A stretch of 64,000 nucleotides of DNA from Dioszegia crocea (taxonomy: Eukaryota; Basidiomycota; Tremellomycetes; Tremellales; Bulleribasidiaceae): positions 712,431-776,430 of the forward strand of contig BCKK01000007.1 in assembly GCA_001600615.1 (NCBI GenBank), given 5' to 3'. The notes under the pieces were generated by a model. That model was not told the origin of the DNA. It made no database searches and was given only the letters and a program-made list of their open reading frames with translations. Position 1 is the first letter of the stretch. Each line of letters starts with the position of its first letter. The position numbers were made by a program, and so were the translations under genes. This document shows, one piece after another, positions 1-11,803 of the stretch.

Positions 1-232
1 AGGGTTCCCAAGAGCGTGGTCAGTAGTTCACCAGACGTATGCATAGGGACATACAGCTGCACATCCACTTCGGCCAGAAGCGTTATAAATGGTGCTTAGT
101 CATCGCCATTTGTCGTGCCGGGTCGCGTATCTGATAGATTGATCAACCATCTTCCGTCTTATATACTGACTCTCACTCTCAAGGTCATTTAAACCACTCG
201 CACGTCTCAGGCATCAGCTTCCAGCCGCGGCG
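1..232. other. Left-edge intergenic segment and likely promoter of the first F-box-like gene
   Basis: No coding exon with family features was found here. The last 100 bases are pyrimidine-rich (runs of CTC/TCT around 165-185), as is common upstream of basidiomycete start codons. The segment probably holds the promoter and 5' UTR of the gene starting at 233. Confidence 0.4.
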
Positions 233-2189
233 ATGGCGCTCCACAGCATAGCTGAGGACGAGGACGTTGCGGTAACGTCGTCACCGATGTCCGCCATCCC
301 TACCTTGGCGGGGCAGGTGTACGAACTAGCGGAAATTCGATTGAAGATCATGCGTTTGCTGGACAAGCGGGACTTGGCTGTCCTCATGCGGGTGTGCAAG
401 CGGGGAATGGGTTTGGTGGCAAGAGAGCTTTACCATAAATTGTACATCAATAACGCGCTGAACATTTTCAGCAAAGATCAAGTGAGTCAGCTATCCCGTC
501 GGAAATGGGTAGAGCTCACCCTAAGGCTCGGCTCCAGCTCTACGAGGATGCTGTGACCGTCATTGATTGCCGCTTCAATGTCGAGGTGATTCATTTCCCA
601 CCTCACGTTCAAAAAGCGTTCGGCTTCGTCGATCCGGAAGATGACGACGACGACAAGGGGTATGAAGAAGTCATTGAAGGGTTGATTTCCTGGCTCAGGA
701 AGTATCATCCTGAGATCGTCGACGTTCTCGTACCTCTTCTGAGGACGCGCTTTCGTTTTCTGAGAAGCATCGAGTTCGGGGAGGCATACGATTCTCAGTC
801 GTCGGAGGACACCTGGGTTGTTCACATTGCAAGTCGCGATGATGGTCCCCTCGCCCATCCCACTTCCTCCCTCGAGCCCTCCGCCTTCCCTTCCCCCTCC
901 CACGCACCTGTCATCGCCGGACAAATCCATCACATTGATTGCCTCGTCTACGATATCCAGAAGGACGCGCCTCCTATGGCATTACCAACCATCACTTCCC
1001 CCTCCGAGACATACCTCATCAGTCAGCAGTACGGCCTGTTAATCCTCACCGGGAATGGCACCGTGGATCACGAACAATACCTGGCGAACACTCAGCGTTG
1101 GGTGGAAGCTCTGCGTGGCGCAAAGTGGCTGGACAGCCTTTATAAAGCCTTCGGGTCGAGCCGTCTACCGATCACTATCAACGATCTCATTTACCTCTAT
1201 GAGCGGCAAGACTCGAGCGGGTCCGGATCCCGCTTAGAGACGATAGAGTCTTCCCACATCACACCCTTCACTCTTGACGATTTCCGGCGATTCGCCATTG
1301 TCGCAGCCTCCTCCCTCACTGAGCTCGAGCTCTGCAACAACGTCGATACATCGTACAACACAAATGACACTCTCTCGTTCCGGGACCTACATTCCTTCTT
1401 ATCCATCGTACAAACCGACCTACCAAACTTGACCTTTCTGGCGATCTCTGTGAGTGGCGTGCGGACGGCGGAGAAGGATTGCTGGGCCTTGCTGGATGAG
1501 GAAGTGCTGGAGAAGCGAGGCTCCATCGAGACGCTTCGAATCTTGACTGCTACTCGGCCCCCCTCTTTCCTGTTCAATGTCCTTCGACTTGTTTCCAGCG
1601 TATGTGTTGGTTGCGCCGAGATCGGTGTCGGAACAGAGCAGGATCACTCGCGTGACAAAAGGGACGTCCAAGCCAGATACGTTGAGTATCTAAGATCGTG
1701 AGTGAAGATCGTGCCTCCCTCAAGTGAATAGTCCGCTGATTCAGCAGACAAAGTCGATGCCGCCGAACTTATCTCTCCACTGTTGATTTCTCTTCCATCG
1801 ATGTCTTCGCTCCCAAACACCTGAAAGAGCTACACTTTGACGAGGACGGCAGGCCGAAGCGCAGAGGCGAGACGCTGGCTTCGGGATAGTTGCAGAAAGT
1901 GCACCATGCGGAAGGGAACGCTCGACAAAACTACTTGCCAGACATAGCGGCAAAAATGACCGCCTTTGCCTCGAGAGCAAGACAGTTTGTTACGGTGTCA
2001 TTGACTATGGACTCCGCCTCTACAGCTGAAATGCTTGCGGGAGCGAGAGAGATGCTGGGGTCCGCGCTGGAGGCAAATGCGGCTGCCAGGCAGTTGCAAG
2101 AGACTTTGGGCGCGAATGCGCAGATAGTGTCTGAGCTCAGCCAATTCATAGATCATCTAGAGGACATTGAGGAGCGCGCGGAACGCTGA
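233..2189 (+). pseudogene. F-box-like family member A, exon 3 interrupted by an in-frame TAG
   Basis: Exons are 233-481 (83 codons, phase 0), 526-1697 (phase 2) and 1748 onward. The second acceptor is a tandem CAGCAG; both choices keep the frame. Exon 1 carries an F-box-like helix pattern (ELAEIRLKIMRLL, then a MRV core and ARELY). Exon 2 is 1172 nt, the same length as in the next paralogue, and ends in the family signature VEYLRS. Exon 3 opens with QSRCRRTYLSTVDF and includes DEDGRP, then meets TAG at 1887-1889. The same frame stays open to 2189 with clear family-like sequence (SQFIDHLEDIEERAER at the end). Five intact paralogues have a Trp at the stop position, so TGG to TAG is likely. The product would lose about 100 C-terminal residues. 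It may still be expressed as a truncated protein. Confidence 0.7.
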
Positions 2190-2376
2190 GTGTTGGATCA
2201 TGGATAGGGTAGTGGCCCTGTAGAGAGCAGTCGAGCCTTGCCATACGCGACATACGTAAGACGCGTACCTCTTACATTGCGAGAATTTGGCGTGGAGGTC
2301 CTATTTGACGACACCTTACTCGACACTTTCTCCCCCTCAGATCTCCTCGAATCCTTCCAGCAGCCAACCAGCAGCC

Positions 2377-4343
2377 ATGTCGACCATCCAGAGCGCCGAG
2401 CGAACCTTCGAAATCGAAGCAGGAGCGGGACTGCGGGCTGGAGCCCGATCCGCGAGGCGCGTCTGGGATTTATTGGAACTCCGCCTGCAGATCATGCACT
2501 TCCTGCCCAAGTCGCAGCTACCGACCATGATGAGGGTGGTTAAGCAGGGGATGGAGGTAGTGGCGAGAAAGTTATACGGCAAGATGGACTATAATGAGGC
2601 TCGGAGGATTTCCAGTGAAGATCCTGTAAGTTGAATCTGCCTCGGGTAGTCAGCGTATGTGGGCTCAGCTAAGATTACAGGCTCGTCTTGGGATGTACAA
2701 CGCTGCAGTGTCTGTCATTAATGGGCGATACGAGGAGGATGTGATGGAAGTCTCGTCGGCAGATCGGGAGGCGTTTGGCTACCCGGACATGGAGTTCGAG
2801 GACAACGATGAGCTGGAGTCCTACGAGGGCGAATATCAAGGCTGGCTCAGGTCATATCAACCTGAGATGGTTGATCGGCTCGTCCTTCCTCTACTGGAAA
2901 GGTTCCCCTACCTTCGAAGGATCGAATTTGGTGAAGAGCATAAGCCAATGTACTCAACATCCACATGGGTGGTGCATCTCCCGCAACGCGATCGAGCCAG
3001 CACACCCCTCATTCATCACTCATCCCCGCCGAGTCCATCCCTGCCCGACGCCGAGAGCCCTCCCGTTCTTGGTCACATAGACCACTCCACATACCATTCG
3101 TTTTACGTCGGCAGAGACACTCCTCCTTCGGTGCTCCCCCCTGCCCAAGCTCCCTTGGCGCCTTTCTCAATACGCGAGCAGTTTGACCTTCACATCGGTA
3201 TCGATAAAAATGTCCCCCTACACCGGCGACAGGCCTTAATCCGGCCGTGGCTAGTCGCTCTGCGGAGCGCGACATGGCTCTCTGATCTTTACAAAGGAAT
3301 CTGTGCCGGTCCGCTCCCGATCGATCTCTCTGATCTGATCTACCTCTACGAGCGCCAAGATTCAAGCGGAAATGCTTCCCGCTTGGAATCTATCGAGGCC
3401 CCATATATCCTACCATACTCTCTCGACGAATTTCAGCGGTTCGCCACTATCGCGTCTGTCTCACTCACCCTCCTCAACCTCTGCGGCTTTCCGGATGCTG
3501 ACCGCTTCTGCGACGAAGGGCTCACCAAGCTCTCCTTCAAAGATCTGCCATCCTTTTTCTCAATCGTCTCCACCAATCTGAAGAATCTCGGAACCCTCTA
3601 CGTCTCAGTCAAAGGGGCAGCCACTGCGGAGGTGGACGTCCGACCTTTCCTGACGGAAGGCGCTCTGGATATGAGGGGATCAATCAGATTCCTTCGGTTG
3701 TTGACTGTCGAATTCCCCACTTTCCCATTCAACACACTCCGCTTCGCATCGACGATCTGCACCTCGGCTCTCAACATTGGTGTAGGACCTAGCAGTGATT
3801 GTACGGTGCCAGGATGTCAGGTGCATTCGCGATACATCAAGTATCTCAGAAGGTGATTATCAGTCTCTCAACATGACATACGCCATAGCATGGGAGTGAT
3901 CGCTGACTCCTCGCAGTCAACGAAAACATCATCGCCCGCACCTCTCCATGGTCGACTTCCCCTCGTTGGAGGTCAAAACTCCACACGAGGTCGAAGAGCT
4001 CGAGTACCGATCGGACGGCGATTTCCTGAGCAGGAGCGAGACCATGGCTGTGCACCTGGCCAAGGCCGCCAGTGCCAATGAGAGGTTAGCTACGAGGAAT
4101 CTGCTGCCAAGCCTGTCGGCGCACTTGACGGCTTCAAGGATGGGGTTGGACCATTTATCGTTGATCTCGGGTCCGGAAACCACTGCTCAAAAGTTGGATG
4201 AGGCGAGAGCGGCGTTGAAGTCAGTGGGTGAAGTGCTTCAGGCGACTAAGCGTATTGAGCAGATTACGAAGAAGGCTCAGAGTACGGAGCTGGAGCTGCG
4301 AAATTACATAGACTTGCTCGAGGGTCTTGGGGGAGATATTTGA
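2377..4343 (+). CDS. F-box-like family protein B
   Basis: Three exons: 2377-2625, 2681-3852 and 3917-4343. The start ATG at 2377 (context CAGCCATGT) makes exon 1 exactly 83 codons, as in four paralogues; an in-frame ATG at 2287 would add 30 residues and is less likely. Exon 1 holds the F-box-like segment (WDLLELRLQIMHFL, MMRVVKQGMEVVARKLY). Exon 2 is a long helix-rich body with the family block LSDLIYLYERQDSSGNASRLE and ends IKYLRR. Exon 3 begins RKHHRPHLSMVDF and continues as a charged helical tail ending near LRNYIDLLEG. Intron phases 0 and 2 match all paralogues. Function is not known: F-box-like proteins usually bridge SKP1 to a substrate, but no substrate can be inferred here. It lies 187 bp downstream of the disrupted copy. 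Confidence 0.85.
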
Positions 4344-4637
4344 GGAGCTGGATGTATGATTTGCCGATCTTTGTAATTAGATGTCTGAGGGTGGGGAGGG
4401 CATGCCGCAGTCTATTGTCGGTCTATTACTTGGTCCCCATAGTACTACTGAGCCCAGCACAGGCGGTGGGGGCGTGTGCTGCGCTTAAGTACACTGTACT
4501 ACTGGCTGCGAAGCTTGGCGTCGATCAGACCGAAAACATTTTGCCATCGACCTTCCCTTCCAACCCACTTCCAACCACTCAGTTCCCAGATCAAGTTTCT
4601 CTCCTTGTAACGTTCGGATTGATCGCCCATTCTCACG

Positions 4638-6536
4638 ATGTCCACCCCTGATCCAGCTCAACATCTCATCGAGGACCCGTCAGCGGAGACACAGGTCAAG
4701 TCAGCCGCCAGGCGAGCCTACGAGATCCTTGACATCCGTCTTCACATCATCTGGCTGCTGGCCAGATCTGATCAGGCGAGATTTCTCCGTGTAGAGAAGC
4801 TGGGGCTGGCGCTGGTAGTGAGAGAGCTATATAGGACGGTGGATTACGATCGAGCTCAAGCTTTGTTGCAGGATGACAATGTGAGCGTTTGAAGTCCTGA
4901 CGATTGGGCACCGATCCACGATCTCACGATTCCTCCTTCTGTGCTCCGCTGATTTGACACAGGACCGCCGGCAAATCTACATCGAGAGCATCAAAGTCAT
5001 TGATGCTACTCGCGGGAAGACGACGATCACTCCCGAGCAAACTCTGCGCTTCAGCGAGGCCGACCCGGCATTCGCAAAGATACCGGAATACTGGCTGGAT
5101 GAATACCACCCCGAGATAATCAATGAGCTCGTACCATCTCTTCGAGAGGGGTTCCCCTCGTTGGTCAAGATCGAATTTGGACGCCACTACCAGATATTCG
5201 AAAACGGTAACGAGTGGGTTGTACACCTTACCCCTCGTCAATCCGAGATATCGTCGTCGCAGATCCCACATTCCGCCGGGCACATCCATCACATCGATCG
5301 CTATCGCTATAACGTCAGTGACAACCCTCCCTCCGGTCTTACCCCTCTCATCCCTCCCCAAGAGAACTATACGAGCGAGCGGCGGTTTGACATGATCATC
5401 ACGGTTCACAAATCTTATCTGCGCGAGCCACTCCCCCCCATCTCCTACAACAAGTGGTTGTTCACTCTGCGCAATGCAGAGTGGCTCGGTGACCTCTACA
5501 AGACCATCGATACCGGCTCAGTCCCCGTCGAGGCGGCTGACGTGGTGAGCATATTGCATAGACAAACTGCCAGGGGCCAGCAGACACGGCTGGTGGCCAT
5601 CAGTACCCCTTACATCCTTCCCTTCGATATCGATGATTTCCACGATATCGCCAAAGCGGCATTGCGCAATCTCACCGTGCTCAAGCTCTTTGATCACCTC
5701 CAGGAGATCAAGCGAGACGACACGCCCAGACTGTCATTTAAGGACGTCCCCAAAATCATCTCAATCCTGCGGGGCGATTTGCCGGGTCTAATCCGCCTGT
5801 ATATCGGCCTAGGAGGTGTAGAAACTGCCGAGGCAGATTGTCGGAGCTTGCTATGCGCTGGTGGGCTGGGGAAGCGAGGATCCCTTCGGCTACTCATTGT
5901 CACCTGCCCGGAACTTCCCTCGTTCCCCTTCAATTTCCTCAGAAGCGTGTTGCCGATTTGCGCATGGGGCGTAGATGTCCATGTTGGGCCCAAACTGGAG
6001 TTCGAGGTGAAGTTCAGCAGGAAATACATCGAGTATCTCCGAAAGTGCGTATAATCCATGTCTAGATGATCTTATTTGGCTGATTGGACAGGCAACCTGT
6101 CAGCAGACGGCGCCATCTCGCTACGGTGGACTTCGGAGACCTAGACATTGTCACACTTAAGGACCTTTTTAGACTCAAATATAGTGCGGACGGCCGGCCA
6201 AGGCGTCTCGGCGCAGCCTACAGCGCAAAGTGGATGAAGGAGGCGGAGGAGCTGGAAGAGTATGGTCTTGAGATCATCCCGAGGCTCACTACTGGATTAC
6301 GAGACTTTACTTCGACGTCTGCCCAATTCAAAGCAGGGGCAGCAGGCGAAACGGCAACGACGGCGGATATGTTGAAGGGGGCTCGTGATATGCTCAAGTC
6401 TGTGCGTGCGATGTGCGAAGCCGCAGAGGAGGTAGAGGCCATCATCTCCGATGGGAGGATATCGGAGAAGGAAATTCAGCAGTATATAGCATCGCTGGAG
6501 CTTATTGAGGGTCGAGCAAAGAGTCCAGATGCATGA
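4638..6536 (+). CDS. F-box-like family protein C
   Basis: Exons 4638-4880 (81 codons), 4963-6044 and 6092-6536. Exon 1 has the F-box-like pattern YEILDIRLHIIWLLA followed by VVRELYRTVDY. Exon 2 keeps the family landmarks: YHPEIINELVPSL, a basic/aromatic pre-helix, and the terminal IEYLRK. Exon 3 opens RKQPVSRRRHLATVDF and contains SADGRPRRLG and the conserved Trp (SAKWMKEAEELEE) that is a stop codon in copy A. No frame break was found. The stop codon lies only 18 bp from the stop codon of convergent RML2, so the 3' UTRs probably overlap. Confidence 0.85.
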
Positions 6537-6554
6537 TGGGTAAATTGAACATGA

Positions 6555-8068
6555 TCACTTCTTCGATGCCTTGCCTCTTGGCCGCTCACTGACCACCCTG
6601 AAACGTCAGCTAAAATACTCGGGGCGAAGAGCAGCGGTTGAACTTACATCTTGTTTCCATCCTTATCCTTGCTCCTCCTCGTCCGCTTCCCCTTCGTCAA
6701 CCATCCGTACACACTCCTCGGGTGTCTGTTACCCTTACTCTTACCACGACCACCACCGTGAGGATGATCGCAGGCATTCATAGCCAACCCTCGGACTTTG
6801 GGTCTTTGGCCCAGCCATCTAGCTCGACCGGCCTTCCCGAGCTGCGCAGAGTGATGTTCTTTGCTGATTGTCAGCAATTTCCATTAGGCTAGACTCACTT
6901 GCTGACCGTCCCAATGGTGGCCACACATCCCGGTTCCAACCGCCTCACTTCCCCACTTTGCAATTTGACCAAAACACTCCCATTCTTCTTTTGCAATTTC
7001 CCATCCTCCCCTACGCTCCCACCCATGCTCAAGATCTGGGCACCACCCAGCGCCTCTCCCTTCGGTCCGTGATGAGCCACGATTTGGCCATAGCTTCCTG
7101 CTGCCCGGCAGAGCTGCATTCGCCCCTGCGCCGACATGGAGATATTATGTATGTTGGTTCCGGCAGGTATAAGATAGAGGGGGAGGACATTTCCGGGTTT
7201 GACGGTCATCGTACGGAGCAAACCGAGGGCTCGGGATGTTCCGGATTCGGGAGGATTGACAGATTGGGGTGCAGAGGGGTCGGTCTCGGGTTGTTTCTCG
7301 TTCCAGCCGTCGACCAAATCGTTGGGTATACCACCTCGGTAAGAGGTGACCACATCTCCCGCTCTCAGACCTTCTGGGGCAAGGATATAGCTCCATCCTC
7401 CCCTGACCTCATTTCTTGACCGCACAGTCGCGCCTGACTCCACGCTCTCGTCGCCTTCCAATTCCGCCAGCGCCGCTCCCTCCTCCACATCCACATCCTT
7501 CGCTCCGGCTTTCCGAGCTTTTAGCAAAGCGATATGTGCACTCCGCCCAGGATCGTACTCTATCCGCACGACATCGTGCTCCCCTGCCTCCACTCGGTAA
7601 AAGTCCACTATCCGTAGCCTTTTTCTGTGTCCGCCTCCTACACCTCGATTGACAACTTGGCCAGAGTCGTTTCGGCCGCCTTTTCGCCGAAGGGCAACAG
7701 TGAGATCTCGAACAGGGGAGCCGGCGTGAAGATGTGGATGGTGGGGATGAACGAGATGTCGGAGACCCTTTCATGTCAGCTCGTGCCGCACACCAATGCT
7801 GATTAGGACTGACTGGGATCATAGGGAACCCAGGCCCTGTATATCTCTTCATTGTTGTCTGACCTGAATTTCTCGCTGATGCTGAGCCGTATAAGGACAG
7901 TTCAGGGACGGCAGGACTCGATGAGGAGCCTCCACGGTTCTCGCTCTCTGTAGCGTATGACCGTCGGGCGAGGCCGGTCGAAATCGGTATCATTGGTTGC
8001 CTAAGCGACGCACCGACCGTTCTTATGGCCGCTCGCGACGAAGAAGCCATGTTGTAGACGCCGATCAT
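6555..8068 (-). CDS. RML2: Mitochondrial large-subunit ribosomal protein uL2m (RML2/MRPL2)
   Basis: Four exons read on the minus strand: 8068-7814, 7767-6899, 6863-6648 and 6597-6555. The spliced product has an N-terminal Arg/Ser/Ala-rich mitochondrial presequence ([10 protein letters not shown]), then uL2 landmarks: [51 protein letters not shown], and the peptidyl-transferase-side segment [18 protein letters not shown] with its conserved His. The tail is Lys/Arg-rich and ends RGKASKK. uL2 binds 23S-type rRNA at the subunit interface and is needed for peptidyl transfer in the mitoribosome. The first ATG is 8068; an in-frame ATG at 8050 is an alternative. The third exon was placed by the match [20 protein letters not shown], which fixes the acceptor near 6863. 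Confidence 0.93.
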
Positions 8069-8286
8069 GGTGAGAGTTGAGCGATGTATAGCTGTAGATG
8101 GAATTTCTCAGCTCAAGGTTGGGGCGGGGTTTTGCTTCCGCCCTACTGTTCACGTGACCTGGACCGATATCCGTGCGCTATTCGGGGGCCGGTTAAGGGC
8201 ACCTAAGAGAGCCATGCAGCCTGGATTTCTCATACTCCTTATACATACAGCTGCTCACATACTATACTGACCAAAGAGCTACGACC
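8069..8286. promoter_or_regulatory. Divergent promoter region of RML2 and TSC13
   Basis: The 218 bp between two start codons facing away from each other must hold both promoters. A CACGTGAC E-box-like sequence lies near 8151-8158. No TATA box stands out, and no factor can be assigned without experiments. Confidence 0.5.
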
Positions 8287-9511
8287 ATGGTCTCCCTGAT
8301 CATCAGTACCAAGGGGAAACCAAAGATCTCAGTCGATTTCCCTGATCGCCATCCCGAGCAAGTCACGGTGAAGGAGCTCCACGCAGCCGTCCACGCGAAG
8401 TTCCCTACTGTCAGTCTCTTGAATCCCTCCTCAAGAATGGTCCCGCTAATAACACAGCTCGAGCCCAACAGGCAAAGGCTGACTCTGCCAAAGGGCGATG
8501 GAAAGCCCGTGGCGTTGACGGATGAGTCCAAGTCACTGGCGTCGTACGGTGTTGGAGAAAAGGGAGAGCTCCGATTGAAGGATCTAGGAAAGCAGGTCCC
8601 CTATCGATACCTGTACCTGTGGGAATATGTGAGCTCCGAATTCGCCAGCTTGTCACCGTGGCTGCGGGGTTGAAAGCTGACGTTTGCAGGCCGGGCCGAT
8701 ATTCATTAACCCCTTGTTCCTCAAGTATTCCCATTTGATATGGGGACACTACACTCCGTCCGGCCTGCAGATGTGAGTCATCCCGTCCGGCCGTCTGTAC
8801 ATTGCTGACTGCTGTAGCGCCATCCGAAACATTATCGTACTCCACTTCATCAAGCGATGGCTTGAATCCGCATTTGTGCACAAATTCTCCCGATCGACCC
8901 TGCCACTATCTTATGTCTACCGCAAGTAAGTACTTGGCGACTTCAGCTGTGCCCGATGCTGATATCCAGCTCGGCATACTACTGGGGTGTCGTCGGCATG
9001 CTTTGTGGTTTGACATTATACCGTCCGGCTTACTCTGCCGAAGCGCTAAAGGGATCGATTCTCAACAACCCCGCTTGGGTCGGATTCTGGAGCCTTTTCA
9101 TCTTGGTGAGTACAGCTGTCACACGGAATAGAACGATCGGAGCTGATACTGTAGGGTGCTGAGCTACTTAACCTGAACGCTCATATCCATCTTTCAACCC
9201 TTCGACAACCAGCCGGCCAGCCCCGAAAGTACCCCACCGGTCTCGGTTTCGGTACCGTTGTCTGCGCCAATTACTGGTTTGAGACTCTCGGTGTCTTTGC
9301 AATGAGCATCATGACTGGTTTCGACATCGGAAGTGAGTCTTGGTGTGTGGATTAGGGGGATCAGGCTGACTGTGTAGCCGTGGTGTATAGCGTGATCGCC
9401 ACGATGTTTATGCACCGCTGGGCGGCGGGCAAGTACGCACGGTATAAGCGCGAATTTGACCCCAAGGTGTTCCCTGGAAAAAGGTGGAAGTGGTTCCCGC
9501 CTTTCAGCTAG
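8287..9511 (+). CDS. TSC13: Very-long-chain enoyl-CoA reductase (TSC13/TECR)
   Basis: Seven exons: 8287-8409, 8458-8628, 8690-8772, 8818-8925, 8970-9105, 9155-9332 and 9378-9511. The N-terminus is a ubiquitin-like fold as in TECR (KPKISVDFPDRHPEQVTVKEL). It is followed by the steroid-5-alpha-reductase-type membrane domain: YLWEYAGPIFINPLF, IRNIIVLHFIKRWLESAFVH with the family His and Lys/Arg pairs, several hydrophobic helices, and GFGTVVCANYWFETLG. The C-terminus reads YKREFDPKVFPGKRWKWFPPF, typical of the family. The enzyme carries out the last (NADPH-dependent) step of each fatty-acid elongation cycle in the ER, feeding sphingolipid synthesis. No frame breaks were seen and all intron phases are consistent. 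Confidence 0.92.
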
Positions 9512-10730
9512 GAGATCTTGTCGATCATGATGGCGCGAGAGCTTTACATACCGGCGGTCAACGTGCTCCGTGTCCAGAAGGATGACACAAATATGCACGT
9601 CAATCTTCGTCGCTACGCAAGGCACTCACGATCATTGACACACTGATCGGTCCGCGAGTTTGGCTGTCGATAAGCACTGACGTGGCCAGCAGCGAAAGTT
9701 AGAACAGGACATCGCAGGATGTACTCACCACTGACGGTCCGTACCACTCTGACATCACGGTAGCGTGATACAGCGATTTGGCTGCCTCATGTCTGCGCGC
9801 GCTTGATCCCCTTGACCCATCGGCCTCGGCTGTAGGGAACACCTAGCCCCATTCACTACGCTCTTGAGCTAGCGCTCCAGGTACTATGGCTTGGCTGCTG
9901 AATGCCATCTGCGGCTTCCGGTCAAAGTCTGGGGAGGCTCATACCATGCCTCTGGCTGAATGGCCTCCGGTATGAAGAACGATACAGCAGCGGCCCACGG
10001 TCTATAAACCCGTCAACTCCGATCCCCTCCGTTGCCGCTGCGATTCGAATCGGAACCGCTGTAATCATCTTAATTACAACCAGGCGCGGTCTTCTATCAA
10101 GGCGAGGGGAAGTTATGAATCTGGACACTCACGACGCGTGATGACTGACCTCATCTTACTCGGGCCCAACAGGTGGATTGGACTACTGTCGAAATCCATT
10201 TTTTGCCGCTTTCGTAAAATCATGCTCCCGAAAACCCCTTATAGAGGGAGGGTTGAGTTCACGAAAGTGGCGAATAATGGATTTCGGCGATAACCAAATA
10301 CACCTCCTGTTGGGCCCGAGTATGCCCTGACCGAGTGTGACGACTCGAATCTATCTATAACTCCCATTCGGATCGTCACACCAGGCCAGAAAAGAAAGTC
10401 ATTGGTTATTGAACTTTGATGCTCGCCTGTCATCTGAGTCATCAGTCGGAGCAGGCTAAACCAGCACTTGTGTGAGATTCACCCTACTTCCTAAACAGAG
10501 GAACAAGCGCTAGAGAGTCATAACGTATGTAGTGGCTGACGTTTGGGGAGCTGATCCGCTGAAAGGCGCTCCAGTACAGTACAGGACATCAGCGCTGCGC
10601 TTACGTGAGGGCCCACGCTGCATGTTCACTTCTTCAGGGTCCGCTCGTCTCGCTTACCATATGTATGTACCTTGATTGCTCTCCTCGTAAAGGACCAATG
10701 AACGCAACGCATGATATTCATACGCAAGGG
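9512..10730. other. Gene-poor intergenic region
   Basis: About 1.2 kb between TSC13 and the tentative gene at 10731. Short open stretches exist on both strands but none splices into a convincing protein. The only clear structure is the inverted-repeat element at 10159-10320, annotated separately. Confidence 0.5.
10159..10320. mobile_element. 162-bp MITE-like inverted-repeat element flanked by TA
   Basis: The first 15 bases, CTCGGGCCCAACAGG (10159-10173), are perfectly repeated in inverse orientation at 10306-10320. Further in, about 10190-10217 pairs imperfectly with 10259-10287 (CGAAATCCATT and the inverse of AATGGATTTCG). The inverted arms therefore cover roughly 60 bp each with a short unpaired centre. 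Dinucleotide TA flanks both ends (10157-10158 and 10321-10322), as expected for a Tc1/mariner-type target duplication. It has no coding capacity. An alternative is an unrelated palindrome whose TA flanks are chance. Confidence 0.65.
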
Positions 10731-11480
10731 TCACCTTCCGGCACCTGCAAGGAGAAATAGGAGAGACAGAGCATCGATGTCTGCGCCTGAATTGTGGTGC
10801 TGGGCCGACCGGGGACCGGGTTGCCAGGAAAGGTACACGTCCCCCTCGGGCCCGGTGCTGGGGGGGCTGGTGGTAATGACACAACGCGCTGCCCCGCGAG
10901 GCCCGCTTTCATGTGCATGGTAGTCACCGTCCTCGAACGAAGCAAGACTGAGCCATCAGCCACACTTTTCAAACATTAAGACAGGCCGCACATACCCCCT
11001 AGTCAGGGCCAGATCGGCAGCCCGGCCAGTAACGCCTTTGGCGCGGACCCCCTCGGTGAATTCTCCGAGGATGGTCTTGACAAAACAATCGGGGTTTTGA
11101 CATGCGCATACCACCTCGGACAGTGTCTGGCCTTGACGCAGAGCACCACTCGCGGTGAGTTTCAGGTAGTCACTGGCAATAAGCTTTTGCATGGTCTGTA
11201 TGGTCAAGCGGCTCTCAAGTGGTCGGAGTGTAGGACGGCAGACTCACAAAGTCTCGCGAGTGAGATTGAACGTCAAAGCGGAAGGAGTGGTGGAGTCGGA
11301 CATGTCTGATGTGTAGGTATAATATGAGATAAGTTCAGTTATGGGAGTGGTCAGTTGTGCGTTGGAGAGATTTGAGTACAGGGTCGCGCAAGGTGCAGTG
11401 GCGATGGAGGGGAACAAGAGCCCGAGGACAGCGTTATATACCCCAAAAGCTACGACTGGGTCGTGGCCAGGGGTCGACAT
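10731..11480 (-). CDS. Tentative small secreted or GPI-anchored protein, unknown function
   Basis: A three-exon minus-strand model: ATG at 11480 to 11248, a second exon ending near the GTATGT donor at about 11005, and a third exon after CTGATGGCTCAG running to TGA at 10731. The first residues MSTPGHDPVVAFG are followed by a hydrophobic run (YNAVLGLLFPSIATAPC) that could be a signal peptide. The middle holds a Cys cluster VVCACQNPDC. The end is hydrophobic (DALSLLFLLAGAGR), as in GPI-anchor signals. Intron 1 needs an acceptor near TTATTGCCAG to keep frame. A strong pyrimidine-tract acceptor (CTCCTTGCAG) just before the stop suggests a longer alternative 3' end. No family is recognised. Confidence 0.33.
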
Positions 11481-11803
11481 CAAAAGATGTGAGAGGGCAT
11501 CGGTGTGTCAGCGAGTCGTCCTTTCTCTGTTCACCGTAGGCAGGGGGCCTATTTAGACTAAAGTCGACAGATTGGGGTAGCTTGGGGTCGCGTATGAAGG
11601 GAGTCTCAGTAGCTCACGGAAACTTCAGCGTGCACTAGAGTGTTCCATGAGCTATCTGGTCGGTCTGTATCAGTAGAGGTCAGCGTCATCGTGGTCAGGG
11701 AGCACACCTCCTTAGATCCTGGGTCCAAGCCTCGCCATACAGCTGTGCCAACGTCATCGCACCAATCCGCCCCTAAAGCGCTTCACCCTCCATGGTCCAT
11801 CAA
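11481..11803. other. Intergenic region upstream of the tentative secreted protein and downstream of YVC1
   Basis: This stretch of 323 bp lies between the stop of YVC1 and the start of the next minus-strand gene. No repeat, RNA gene or further coding exon was recognised. Confidence 0.4.

Noticed and set aside
1741..1889. Alternative splicing to bypass the TAG in gene A
   Set aside because: No GT donor and CTGAC-like branch combination around 1850-1950 removes the stop while keeping the family frame.
6868..7419. Plus-strand open frame of 183 codons opposite RML2
   Set aside because: The minus strand encodes a clearly conserved ribosomal protein across the same bases; the plus-strand frame is its shadow.
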